NCBI RefSeq assembly: GCF_018614035.1
Contig: NZ_JAGGPA010000005.1
Span: 186,001-250,000 of the forward strand
Origin: Streptomyces sp. ISL-96
GTDB lineage: Bacteria > Actinomycetota > Actinomycetes > Streptomycetales > Streptomycetaceae
Direction: 5' to 3'
Length of the DNA stretch: 64,000 bases
Below, one piece after another: positions 1 through 10,372 of the stretch. Position 1 is the stretch's first letter. The number at the start of each line of letters is the position of its first letter. Below the pieces are notes generated by a model. That model searched no databases and was not told the origin of the DNA. It saw only the letters and a program-made list of their open reading frames with translations. Made by a program: the position numbers and the translations under genes.

Positions 1-1485
<1,485 letters not shown>

Positions 1486-1528
1486 ATTCGCTGAGCGCTG
1501 TCAGTGGTGAACCGTACGCTCGATCCTG

Positions 1529-3334
1529 ATGACCGGAACGGATGCACCACCTGCCAAGGACAGATCGGCCGTACGTTCACTGCTGCGCCTGTGGCCCTAC
1601 GTGCGCCCGGTGCGCACACGCCTGGCCTGCGCGGCGTTCGTCGCGGTGCTGGCCTCCTGCCTCGGCCTGGTCATCCCACTGGTCCTGAAGTGGATCGTGG
1701 ACGGTCCGGTCGCGGACCGGGACCCGGGCGGGGTGTGGCTCGGCGCGCTGTACCTGCTGCTGCTCGGGATCACGGAGGCGGCGCTCTTCGGGCTGCGGCG
1801 GTGGCTGGTGGCGCGGCCGCTCGCCGGGGTGGAGGCGGCGATGCGGGGCGATCTGTACCGGCATCTGCAACGGCTGCCGGTGGCTTTCCACGACCGGTGG
1901 CCGTCGGGGCAGCTGCTGTCGCGCGGGACCACGGATCTGATGCTGCTGCGGATGTTCCTGGCGTTTCCGCTGACGTTCCTGCTGGTCAACGGGGTGACGA
2001 TCCTGGTCGGTTTCGTCATCCTGCTGCAACAGCAGTGGTCGCTGGGGCTGGTGCTGCTGGCGCCCGTGATTCCGCTGGTGATGCTGTGCTTTGCCTTCGA
2101 GTCGAAGTACTCACTGGTCGCGCGGCGTTCCCAGGACCAGGTCGGCGACCTGACGACGGTCGTCGAGGAGAGCGTGCTCGGAATCCGCGTCATCAAGGGG
2201 TTCGGCCGGCACCGCAGTCAGGCCCAGGCCTTCCGTGAGCTGTCGCTGACGCTGCGGGGCACGGAGCTGACGAAGGCCCGGCTGCTGGCCGGCATCTGGG
2301 CCGTCATCACGGCTCTGCCGGAACTGGCGATCGGCGCGGCGCTGGTGCTCGGCACGGTGCAGGTCGCCGACGGCGAGCTGTCGGCGGGCACGCTGGTGGC
2401 GTTCCTGTCGACGGCGCTGGCGCTGCGCTGGCCGGTGGAGTCGATCGGCTTCCTGCTCGCGATCAGCCAGGACGCGGCGACGGCGACCGAGCGGTACTTC
2501 GAGGTGATGGACGCGCGGGAGGAGACGGAGGAGGGCGCGCCGCTGGTTACGGCAGCTCCTGTCCGGGACGGGATCGTCTTCGAGGGGGTCGAGTTCCGGT
2601 ACCCCGACGCGTCCCCCGGAACTCCGCCCGTCCTGGCCCACATCGATCTGCACGTACGGCCGGGCGAGACGATGGCCCTCGTCGGCGCCACCGGCAGCGG
2701 CAAGACGACGCTCACCACGCTCGTACCGAGGCTGCACGAAGTGACGGGCGGGCGGATCACGCTCGACGGGCAGGACATCACGGCGATACCGCGCGAGCGG
2801 CTGCGGGAGCTGGTGTCCGTCGCCTTCGAGGAGCCGACGCTGTTCTCGGCGACTGTCGGGGAGAACGTCCTGATGGGCGCGGGCGGCAACGCGGAAGAAG
2901 CCGACCTGGACCGGGCCCTGGACACCGCGCAGGCCGGCTTCGTACACCGGCTGCCGCAGGGCACGGCCACGCAGGTCGGTGAGCAGGGGCTGAGCCTGTC
3001 CGGCGGTCAGCGGCAACGGCTGGCGCTGGCCAGGGCGGTGGTGGGCAGGCCGCGTTTCCTCGTGCTCGACGATCCACTGTCGGCGCTCGACGTGCATACG
3101 GAGGCGCTGGTGGAGGCGGCGCTGCGGCAGGTCCTGGCGGACACGACCGCGCTCGTCGTCGCGCACCGCCCGTCCACCGTGCTGCTCGCGGACCGGGTGG
3201 CGCTGCTCTCCGCCGGCCGCATCACGGCCGTCGGCACCCACCACGAACTGCTGCACAGCAGCGCGGAGTACGCGTGGCTGATGTCGGGGACGTCCGACGG
3301 CCGGCCCGTCGGCGAAAGGGGGGCCAAGACATGA
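1529..3334 (+). CDS. ABC exporter half-transporter, subunit with degenerate ATP site
   Basis: A 601-residue protein with an N-terminal six-helix export domain (about residues 20-310) and a C-terminal ATPase domain. Walker A GATGSGKT is at residues 386-393, the LSGGQRQR signature is intact, and the switch His is in VVAHRPST. Two catalytic positions are altered: the Walker B segment reads VLDDPLSALD, with Asp515 where a catalytic Glu is normal, and the Q-loop reads AFEEPTLF instead of PQEP. This is the pattern of the degenerate partner in heterodimeric exporters such as TM287/288 or BmrCD. It overlaps the next gene by ATGA (3331-3334), so the two are co-translated. I see no good Shine-Dalgarno before the ATG at 1529. 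Substrate is unknown; lipid, peptide or drug export are all possible. Confidence 0.9.
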   Translation: MTGTDAPPAKDRSAVRSLLRLWPYVRPVRTRLACAAFVAVLASCLGLVIPLVLKWIVDGPVADRDPGGVWLGALYLLLLGITEAALFGLRRWLVARPLAGVEAAMRGDLYRHLQRLPVAFHDRWPSGQLLSRGTTDLMLLRMFLAFPLTFLLVNGVTILVGFVILLQQQWSLGLVLLAPVIPLVMLCFAFESKYSLVARRSQDQVGDLTTVVEESVLGIRVIKGFGRHRSQAQAFRELSLTLRGTELTKARLLAGIWAVITALPELAIGAALVLGTVQVADGELSAGTLVAFLSTALALRWPVESIGFLLAISQDAATATERYFEVMDAREETEEGAPLVTAAPVRDGIVFEGVEFRYPDASPGTPPVLAHIDLHVRPGETMALVGATGSGKTTLTTLVPRLHEVTGGRITLDGQDITAIPRERLRELVSVAFEEPTLFSATVGENVLMGAGGNAEEADLDRALDTAQAGFVHRLPQGTATQVGEQGLSLSGGQRQRLALARAVVGRPRFLVLDDPLSALDVHTEALVEAALRQVLADTTALVVAHRPSTVLLADRVALLSAGRITAVGTHHELLHSSAEYAWLMSGTSDGRPVGERGAKT

Positions 3335-5244
3335 CCACCACCGCGGACGGCCAGGCGGACGGTCGGGCGGACGCCGACGACGCGGCCGGGGCGAGGGCGG
3401 GCACCGGGACCGCAGCGGAGCCCGGGACGGAAGCCGGAGGCGGGGAGCGGGGTGGGGATTCCTTTGACCGGGACGCGTTGCCCGCGCCCAGAGGGGCGAC
3501 GGGGGCGCTGCTGCGGTCGCTGCTGCGGCCCCGGCGGGTCAGGGTCGGCGTAGCCACGCTTCTCCTGCTGCTCCAGCAGGCGGCGGTGCAGGCGGGGCCG
3601 CTGCTCGTCGCGTACGCCATCGACCGCGGCGTACCGGCCCTGCGGCGCGACGACTTCGGGCCGCTGGTCGCCGTCGCGGCCGGCTATCTGCTGTGCTCGG
3701 TCGGCGCGGGCCTGCTCCAGTACGCCTTCATCCGGCTCGCCGCCCGCGTCAACCAGGACGTACTCCTCGATCTGCGCGGCAGGATCTTCCGGCACGCGCA
3801 GGCGCTGAGCGTCGACTTCCACGAGCGGTATACGTCCGGGCGGCTGATCTCGCGGTCGACGACCGACGTGGAGTCGCTGCGGCAGCTGCTCAGCGAGGGT
3901 TTGCAGGAACTGATCGGCGTCATCCTCTCCTGCGTCTACATCTGCGCGCTGCTGCTGTATCTCGACGCGGGGATCGGCGGGCTGGCGGTGTTGTCCTTCG
4001 TACCGCTGTATCTGCTCATCCGGCGTTACCGCGCCCGCGTCTCCGTCATCTTCAGCAAGCGGTCGACGGCGATCGCCGCCGTCATCGTGAAGTTCGCTGA
4101 GACGATGAACGGCATCCGGCCGGTACGGGCGTTCCGGCGCGAGCGGGCGAACGACGCCGAGTTCCGTGTGCTCAACCACCGCCACGAGCGGACGAACGGC
4201 GACGGCCTGCTGGAGATGGCCCAGTACGTCGTCGGCTCCCGGCTGGTCGCCAACACCGCGGTCGCCGGGATGGTCCTGTGGGGCGCCTACCAGGTCGCGG
4301 ACGGCAGGCTGGAGCTCGGCGTCCTCGCCGCCTCCGTGCTCTACCTGCGGCGGCTGTACGACCCGATCGACCGGCTCGGGATGTTCCTCAACTCCTACCA
4401 GTCGGCCGCCGCTTCCCTGGAGAAGATCGCGGGCCTGCTCGCCCAGACCCCGACCGTCCGCGAACCGGCCGAGCCGCGTGAACTGCCCGCCCTCGGGGAC
4501 GGCGGGCCGGGCCGCGAGGTCGTCTTCGACGACGTCAGCTTCGCCTACCGCACCGGCGGCGAGGTCCTGCCGCGCTTCAGCCTGACGCTGCCCGCCGGCC
4601 AGACCGTCGCCGTCGTCGGATCGACGGGCGCGGGCAAGTCGACGCTCGCCAAGCTGCTGGCCCGCTTCTACGATCCGACCGGGGGCCGCGTCCTCCTCGA
4701 CGGCACCGACCTGCGCGATCTCGCCGTGGCCGAGCTGCGGCGCGGGGTGGTGATGGTGACCCAGGAGGCGTTCCTGTTCTCCGGTACGGTCGCCGAGAAC
4801 ATCGCCATCGGCCGCCCGGACGCCACCCGCGAGGACATCGAGCGGGCCGCGAAGGCGATCGGCGCGCACGACTTCATCAGCGGCCTGCCCGAGGGGTACG
4901 ACACGGACGTACGCAAGCGGGGCGGCCGCATCTCGGCCGGTCAGCGGCAGCTGGTCGCCTTCGCCCGCGCGTTGCTGGCCGACCCCGCGGTGCTGATCCT
5001 CGACGAGGCGACGTCGTCCCTGGACGTCCCGGGCGAGCGGGCGGTGCAGCGCGCGATGGACACGGTGCTGCGCGGGCGTACGGCCGTGGTGATCGCGCAC
5101 CGGCTGTCGACGGTGGAGATCGCCGACCGGGTGCTGGTCATGGAACACGGCCGCATCGTCGAGGACGGCTCCCCCAGCGAACTCATCGGCGGCACGGGCC
5201 ACTTCGCCGGCCTGCACCGGGCCTGGCGAGACAGCCTGGCCTGA
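3331..5244 (+). CDS. ABC exporter half-transporter, catalytically competent subunit
   Basis: A 637-residue partner of the preceding gene. The start ATG at 3331 overlaps the upstream TGA and is preceded by GAAAGGGGGG, so I prefer it to in-frame starts further upstream. A charged, Ala/Gly/Asp-rich N-terminal tail of about 50 residues precedes six membrane helices and an ATPase domain. Walker A GSTGAGKS is at residues 430-437, the Q-loop reads VTQEAFLFS, and Walker B reads LILDEATSSLD with catalytic Glu559. The signature motif is altered to ISAGQRQ. In a heterodimer this weak signature would face the weak Walker B of the first subunit, leaving one full ATP site built from this subunit's Walker motifs and the partner's LSGGQ. 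Export function is secure at family level; the substrate is not visible. Confidence 0.9.
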   Translation: MTTTADGQADGRADADDAAGARAGTGTAAEPGTEAGGGERGGDSFDRDALPAPRGATGALLRSLLRPRRVRVGVATLLLLLQQAAVQAGPLLVAYAIDRGVPALRRDDFGPLVAVAAGYLLCSVGAGLLQYAFIRLAARVNQDVLLDLRGRIFRHAQALSVDFHERYTSGRLISRSTTDVESLRQLLSEGLQELIGVILSCVYICALLLYLDAGIGGLAVLSFVPLYLLIRRYRARVSVIFSKRSTAIAAVIVKFAETMNGIRPVRAFRRERANDAEFRVLNHRHERTNGDGLLEMAQYVVGSRLVANTAVAGMVLWGAYQVADGRLELGVLAASVLYLRRLYDPIDRLGMFLNSYQSAAASLEKIAGLLAQTPTVREPAEPRELPALGDGGPGREVVFDDVSFAYRTGGEVLPRFSLTLPAGQTVAVVGSTGAGKSTLAKLLARFYDPTGGRVLLDGTDLRDLAVAELRRGVVMVTQEAFLFSGTVAENIAIGRPDATREDIERAAKAIGAHDFISGLPEGYDTDVRKRGGRISAGQRQLVAFARALLADPAVLILDEATSSLDVPGERAVQRAMDTVLRGRTAVVIAHRLSTVEIADRVLVMEHGRIVEDGSPSELIGGTGHFAGLHRAWRDSLA

Positions 5245-5348
5245 TGTCGCGCTCCGGCGCGGCCATACTGCCTCGCGGTGAACAGCCCGCGAAGCGTCCG
5301 CTCAGCGAACATGACTATTCGGGCAACGGACGAATTCCGGCCAACTTC

Positions 5349-5385
5349 TTGACGCGGTCCTGACAGGGGGTCCTCACCCCTGTCA
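5349..5385 (+). promoter_or_regulatory. Candidate promoter/operator of the M4 protease
   Basis: A TTGACG hexamer at 5349-5354 is followed by a perfect inverted repeat, TGACAGGGG (5361-5369) and CCCCTGTCA (5377-5385), with a 7-nt loop. It lies about 100 bp upstream of the protease GTG. No convincing -10 box follows at the expected distance. The dyad could be an operator; it is too far from a stop codon and lacks a U-tract, so it is a poor terminator. Confidence 0.4.
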
Positions 5386-5480
5386 CTCTTCCCCCGTTCC
5401 GCGCTTCACCTTGCTCCGCACGGCTCTGCCCGGGCAGCCCACCCAAGCCGCCCGCCACCCCCCTTGCAGAAGGAGTTCGC

Positions 5481-7508
5481 GTGAGATCCACGCCCAGACG
5501 ACGTGCCACCGCGACCGGCGCGCTGCTCACAGCCGCAGCACTGCTCACCGTCGGCGTACAGGCCGGCACCGCATCGGCCGGCGATCCCCAGGCCGCCGCC
5601 CCGAAGACCGTCGCAGCGGGGAAGGCCGACCCCGGCGCCCTGCCCGCGAAGCTCTCCCCCGCCCAGCGTGCGGAGTTGATACGCGAGGCCAACGCCACCA
5701 AGGCGGCCACCGCCAAGGACCTCGGGCTCGGCGCCAAGGAAAAGCTCGCCGTACGCGACGTCGTCCAGGACCGCGACGGGACCACCCACACGCGGTACGA
5801 GCGTACGTACGACGGACTCCCCGTCCTCGGCGGTGACTTGATCGTCGCCGAGACCAAGGCGGGCAAGACGGAGGGCGTGACCAAGGCCTCCAAGGCGCAG
5901 CTCAAGTCCATCGACATGAGCGCCGAGGTCGCCCCCGCCGTCGCGGAGAAGCAGGCGCTGGGCGCCGCGAAGGCCGAGGGGTCGAAGAAGACCGAGGCGG
6001 ACCGTGCCCCGCGCAAGGTGGTGTGGATGGGGCAGGGCAAGCCCACACTCGCGTACGAGACGGTCGTCGGCGGCCTCCAGCACGACGGCACCCCGAACGA
6101 GCTGCACGTCGTCACCGACGCCTCCACCGGCAAGAAGATCTACGAGTGGCAGGCCATTCACAACGGCACCGGCAACACCCAGTACAGCGGCCAGGTGACG
6201 GTGGGCTCCGCCCCCTCGTACACCCTCACCGACACCGGGCGCGGCAACCACAAGACGTACAACCTGAACAGGGGTACGTCGGGCACCGGCACCCTCTTCT
6301 CGGGCCCGGACGACGTCTGGGGTGACGGTACCCCGCAGAACCTGGAGACGGCGGGTGCCGACGCGGCGTACGGGGCTGGCCTGACCTGGGACTACTTCAA
6401 GAACGTGCACGGCCGCAGTGGCATCCGCGGTGACGGCGTCGGCGCGTACTCCCGGGTCCACTACGGCAACGCGTACGTCAACGCCTTCTGGTCGGACTCC
6501 TGCTTCTGCATGACGTACGGCGACGGTGCGAACAACGCCAAGCCGCTGACCTCGATCGACGTCGCCGCGCACGAGATGACGCACGGCATCACCTCCAACA
6601 CCGCCGGTCTGGTCTACAGCGGTGAGTCGGGCGGCCTCAACGAGGCGACGTCCGACATCTTCGCGGCGGCGGTCGAGTTCAACGCCAACAACCCCAAGGA
6701 CGTCGGCGACTACCTGGTCGGCGAGAAGATCGACATCCGGGGCAACGGCACGCCGCTGCGCTACATGGACAAGCCCAGCCGGGACGGCTCGTCGAAGGAC
6801 GCCTGGTACTCGGGCATCGGCAGCATCGACGTCCACTACTCGTCCGGTCCGGCGAACCACTGGTTCTACCTGCTCTCCGAGGGCAGCGGACCGAAGACCG
6901 TCAACGGGGTCAGCTACGACTCGCCGACCTCCGACGGGCTGCCGGTGACCGGCATCGGCCGGGAGAAGGCCGCGCAGATCTGGTTCAAGGCGCTGACGAC
7001 GAAGTTCGGGTCGTCGACGAACTACGCGGGTGCGCGGACCGGGACGCTCGCGGTCGCCGGTGAGCTGTACGGCACCACCAGCGCGGAGTACAAGGCCGTG
7101 GCGGACGCGTGGGCCGGCGTCAACGTCGGGACGCGGCCGGGCGGTGGCGACCCGGGGACGGGCACGTCGTTCGAGAACACCACCGATGTCCCGATCCCGG
7201 ACAACGGCGCGGCGGTCACCTCGTCGGTCACCTCGACCAAGACGGGTGCGGCGCCGAGCACGCTCAAGGTGGGCGTGGACATCGTTCACACGTGGCGCGG
7301 TGACCTGGTCATCGACCTGCTGGCGCCGGACGGTACGGCGTACCGGCTGAAGGGCTCCAGCGGCTCGGACTCCGCGGACAACGTCAAGGAGACGTACACG
7401 GTGAACGCGTCGTCCGAGACGGCCAACGGGGTCTGGAAGCTGAAGGTCCAGGACGTGGCGGCGCAGGACACCGGCTACATCAACAGCTTCAAGGTGACGT
7501 TCCCGTAG
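5481..7508 (+). CDS. Secreted thermolysin-family (M4) zinc metalloprotease with P domain
   Basis: A 675-residue preproprotein. The GTG start at 5481 follows AGAAGGAG with 5-nt spacing. Order of parts: twin-Arg-free basic/hydrophobic signal peptide ending near AGTASAGD (about residue 34), FTP/PepSY-type propeptide to about residue 220, M4 catalytic domain, and a proprotein-convertase P domain from about residue 565 to the end. The zinc ligands are His364 and His368 in HEMTH, with Glu365 catalytic, and Glu388 in GGLNEATSD, the 24-residue spacing typical of thermolysin. DVHYSSGPANHWFY carries the substrate-binding His region. It probably acts outside the cell in protein scavenging. A strong terminator follows at 7526-7567. 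Neighbours show no dedicated regulator. Confidence 0.95.
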   Translation: MRSTPRRRATATGALLTAAALLTVGVQAGTASAGDPQAAAPKTVAAGKADPGALPAKLSPAQRAELIREANATKAATAKDLGLGAKEKLAVRDVVQDRDGTTHTRYERTYDGLPVLGGDLIVAETKAGKTEGVTKASKAQLKSIDMSAEVAPAVAEKQALGAAKAEGSKKTEADRAPRKVVWMGQGKPTLAYETVVGGLQHDGTPNELHVVTDASTGKKIYEWQAIHNGTGNTQYSGQVTVGSAPSYTLTDTGRGNHKTYNLNRGTSGTGTLFSGPDDVWGDGTPQNLETAGADAAYGAGLTWDYFKNVHGRSGIRGDGVGAYSRVHYGNAYVNAFWSDSCFCMTYGDGANNAKPLTSIDVAAHEMTHGITSNTAGLVYSGESGGLNEATSDIFAAAVEFNANNPKDVGDYLVGEKIDIRGNGTPLRYMDKPSRDGSSKDAWYSGIGSIDVHYSSGPANHWFYLLSEGSGPKTVNGVSYDSPTSDGLPVTGIGREKAAQIWFKALTTKFGSSTNYAGARTGTLAVAGELYGTTSAEYKAVADAWAGVNVGTRPGGGDPGTGTSFENTTDVPIPDNGAAVTSSVTSTKTGAAPSTLKVGVDIVHTWRGDLVIDLLAPDGTAYRLKGSSGSDSADNVKETYTVNASSETANGVWKLKVQDVAAQDTGYINSFKVTFP

Positions 7509-7525
7509 TAACGGCGGGAACGGAT

Positions 7526-7567
7526 CGAGCGGCCCCGGAGGAACACACGTTCCTCCGGGGCCGCTCG
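7526..7567. terminator. Bidirectional terminator between M4 protease and glgP
   Basis: A perfect 19-bp stem (7526-7544 with 7549-7567) and an ACAC loop. It sits between the ends of two convergent genes. No U-tract follows on either strand, as is common in this genus. Confidence 0.88.
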
Positions 7568-7588
7568 GCGTGCGGGCGGTTCGGCGCG

Positions 7589-10234
7589 TCAGCGCATCAG
7601 TACGCCCGCGCCCTCCCCCGTCGCCTCCGTCGGCAGTGCCACCAACCCCAGGTCCGCGCTGTGCGGCAGCAGGCGGTGGGACGGCAGTATGCGGACCGTG
7701 TAGCCGAAGGGGCCGGTGCGGTCGAGGGCCAGCGGGCCTTCGTACATCCAGCGGCCCTCCAGGTCCGGGCCGCCCGCCGGTTTCAGCGGGAAGGTCTGGG
7801 CCTCGCCGATCGCGTCGTCCGGGTCGACCCGGCCCGCCACCGCCTGCACCTCCACGTCGTCGGGGGTCAGGTGGGAGCCGAGCGCCACGCGTACGCGCAG
7901 GCCGAGCGTCGAGCCGAGCTCCGCCGTGCCGTTGACCGGGGTCGCCGCCAGCGCCTCGACATGGTCGACCCTGACGTGCGGCCACGCCGCACGCACCTTC
8001 GCCTTCCAGTCCGACAGCTCGCGGGCCGCCTCCGGTACCAGCGCCCGGTGCGCCTCGGCGGCCGGGGCGTACAGCCGCTCGACGTACTCCCGCACCATGC
8101 GCCCCGCCAGCACCTTCGGGCCGAGCCTGACCAAGGTCTGACGGACCATCTCGATCCATCGGTCGGGCAGCCCGCCGCGCCCCCGGTCGTAGAAGCGCGG
8201 CGCGACGCGCTGCTCGATCAGCTCGTAGAGGGCACTGGCCTCCAGCTCGTCCCGGCGGTCCTCGTCCGTCGCCGCGCCGTCGGCGGTCGGGATCGCCCAG
8301 CCGAAGTCCGGCTCGAACCACTCGTCCCACCAGCCGTCGAGCACCGACAGATTGAGACAGCCGTTGAGGGCGGCCTTCATGCCGCTCGTTCCGCAGGCTT
8401 CGAGCGGGCGCAGGGGGTTGTTCAGCCAGACGTCGCAGCCGGGGTAGAGCTTCTTCGCCATGCCCATGCCGTAGTCGGGCAGGAAGACGATCCGGTGGCG
8501 TACGCGCGGGTCGTCCGCGAACCGCACCAGCTCCTGCACCAGCCGCTTCCCGCCGTCGTCCGCCGGGTGCGCCTTGCCCGCCACCACGATCTGGACCGGC
8601 CTGGTGGGGTGGAGGAGCATGTCCATCAGGCGGTCGCGGTCGCGCAGCATCAGGGTGAGGCGTTTGTACGAGGGGACGCGGCGCGCGAAGCCGATCGTCA
8701 GGACGTCCGGGTCCAGCACCTCCTCGATCCAGCCGAGCTCGGCGTCGCCCGCGCCGCGCTGGCGCCACGATGCGCGCAGGCGCTCCCGTACCTCCTGGAC
8801 CAGCTGTTCGCGCAGGGTGCGCCGCAGGTCCCAGATGTCGGCGTCGGCGATGTCGGCGACGCTGTCCCACCGGTCGGACCCGCCGAGGGAGCCGACCGAC
8901 AGGGCGTCCTCGGCGCGGCCCGCACCGATCTGCCGCGCCCCGAGGCGCATGACTTCGGGGGCGACCCAGGTCGGCGCGTGGACGCCGTTGGTGACCGAGG
9001 TGATCGGTACTTCCTCGGGGTCGAAGCCGGGCCACAGCCCCGAGAACATCTGGCGGCTGACCGCGCCGTGGAGGGTGGAGACGCCGTTGGCGCGCTGGGC
9101 GAGCCGCAGGCCCATCACCGCCATGTTGAAGAGGTTCGGCTCGCCGCCCGGGTACGTCTCCATGCCGAGCTGGAGGATGCGCCCGACGTCGACGCCCGGC
9201 AGTTCGCCGGAGTCCCCGAAGTGGCGCGCGACGAGCTCGCGGTCGAAGCGGTCGATGCCGGCCGGGACCGGTGTGTGCGTCGTAAAGACGGTGCCAGCGC
9301 GGACCGACTCCAGAGCGGGGTCGAATTCCACCCCTTCGCCGGCCAGTTCCCGGATCCGCTCCAGGCCGAGGAAGCCGGCGTGCCCCTCGTTGGTGTGGAA
9401 CACCTCGGGGGCCGGGTGGCCGGTCAGGCGGCAGTACGAGCGGACCGCCCGCACCCCGCCGATGCCGAGCAGCATCTCCTGGAGCAGCCGGTGCTCGCTG
9501 CCGCCGCCGTACAGCCGGTCGGTGACATCGCGCTCGCCCGCCGCGTTCTCCTCGACGTCCGAGTCGAGCATCAGCAGCGGTACGCGCCCGACGCGCGCCT
9601 GCCAGATGTGGGCCCGCAGGGACCGCCCTCCGGGCAGGGTGAGGGAAACCTGACTCGGCGTGCCGTCGGGCTCCCGGAGGAGGGAGACGGGGAGTTCGTT
9701 GGGGTCAAGGAGGGGATAGTGCTCCTGTTGCCAGCCTTCCCTGGACAGGCTCTGCCGGAAGTATCCGTGCCGGTAGAGGAGGCCCACCCCGATAAGGGGT
9801 ACGCCCAGGTCACTGGCGGCCTTCAGGTGGTCCCCGGCGAGGATGCCGAGGCCGCCCGAGTACTGGGGCAGAGCCGCTGTGACTCCGAATTCGGGTGAGA
9901 AGTAGGCGACGGCGGCGGGCAGTTCCGGTGTCGCGGACTGCGACTGGTACCACCGGCGGCCGCGCAGATAGTCGTCCAGGTCGTCTGCGGCGGCGTTAAG
10001 TCTGCGCAGGAAGCGCCGGTCCTGGGCCAGCTCGGCCAGCCGCCCGGCAGGTACGGCCCCGAGCAGCCGTACGGGATCACCCCCAGCGGCTGCCCAGCCT
10101 TCGGGGTCCACGGCTTGGAACAGCTCGCGGGTCTCGGTGTGCCAGGACCATCGCAGATTGCGGGCGAGGTCGCTGAGTGGTCGTAGGGGTTCGGGAAGAA
10201 CGGGGCGCACGGTGAATCGACGAATGGCCTTCAC
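7589..10234 (-). CDS. glgP: Alpha-glucan (glycogen) phosphorylase
   Basis: A GT35 phosphorylase of about 881 residues that releases glucose 1-phosphate from alpha-1,4-glucan chain ends, using pyridoxal phosphate. In GlgE-pathway actinobacteria the same family may also act on maltooligosaccharides. The PLP-Lys segment is visible as ACGTSGMKAALNGCLN, and VAGKAHPADDGGK and NEGHAGFLGLER are typical of the short actinobacterial form. I chose the GTG at 10234 (VKAIRRFTVRP) because AAGGTGG lies 5 nt upstream; an upstream ATG at 10257 would add eight residues. The gene is preceded by a 138-bp gap after a flavin hydroxylase gene and so probably has its own promoter. It converges with the protease gene at a strong terminator. 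Confidence 0.95.
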   Translation of the reverse strand: MKAIRRFTVRPVLPEPLRPLSDLARNLRWSWHTETRELFQAVDPEGWAAAGGDPVRLLGAVPAGRLAELAQDRRFLRRLNAAADDLDDYLRGRRWYQSQSATPELPAAVAYFSPEFGVTAALPQYSGGLGILAGDHLKAASDLGVPLIGVGLLYRHGYFRQSLSREGWQQEHYPLLDPNELPVSLLREPDGTPSQVSLTLPGGRSLRAHIWQARVGRVPLLMLDSDVEENAAGERDVTDRLYGGGSEHRLLQEMLLGIGGVRAVRSYCRLTGHPAPEVFHTNEGHAGFLGLERIRELAGEGVEFDPALESVRAGTVFTTHTPVPAGIDRFDRELVARHFGDSGELPGVDVGRILQLGMETYPGGEPNLFNMAVMGLRLAQRANGVSTLHGAVSRQMFSGLWPGFDPEEVPITSVTNGVHAPTWVAPEVMRLGARQIGAGRAEDALSVGSLGGSDRWDSVADIADADIWDLRRTLREQLVQEVRERLRASWRQRGAGDAELGWIEEVLDPDVLTIGFARRVPSYKRLTLMLRDRDRLMDMLLHPTRPVQIVVAGKAHPADDGGKRLVQELVRFADDPRVRHRIVFLPDYGMGMAKKLYPGCDVWLNNPLRPLEACGTSGMKAALNGCLNLSVLDGWWDEWFEPDFGWAIPTADGAATDEDRRDELEASALYELIEQRVAPRFYDRGRGGLPDRWIEMVRQTLVRLGPKVLAGRMVREYVERLYAPAAEAHRALVPEAARELSDWKAKVRAAWPHVRVDHVEALAATPVNGTAELGSTLGLRVRVALGSHLTPDDVEVQAVAGRVDPDDAIGEAQTFPLKPAGGPDLEGRWMYEGPLALDRTGPFGYTVRILPSHRLLPHSADLGLVALPTEATGEGAGVLMR

Positions 10235-10372
10235 GTGTTCCACCTTCGCAGGGGACATACGAACCGGGTCGGACGCACGGCGGTGTGTGTCCGGCCTTTC
10301 CCTGACGAAGGTAGTGCCACGCCTCCCCCCGCAGCCACGGCGCACTGCGGGCGCGGGGGGTCAGCGCGGGGG

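Noticed and set aside
3007..5217. Long minus-strand frame opposite the second ABC gene
   Set aside because: Antisense shadow typical of high-GC coding sequence; product is Arg/Gln/His/Asp-rich low complexity and the plus strand encodes a clear ABC protein.
5406..9035. Very long minus-strand frame across the protease gene and part of glgP
   Set aside because: Out of frame with glgP and antisense to the protease, both of which have catalytic motifs in order; no family sequence in the shadow.
7661..9898. Long plus-strand frame opposite glgP
   Set aside because: Shadow of a clear phosphorylase; no start signal or recognisable domain.
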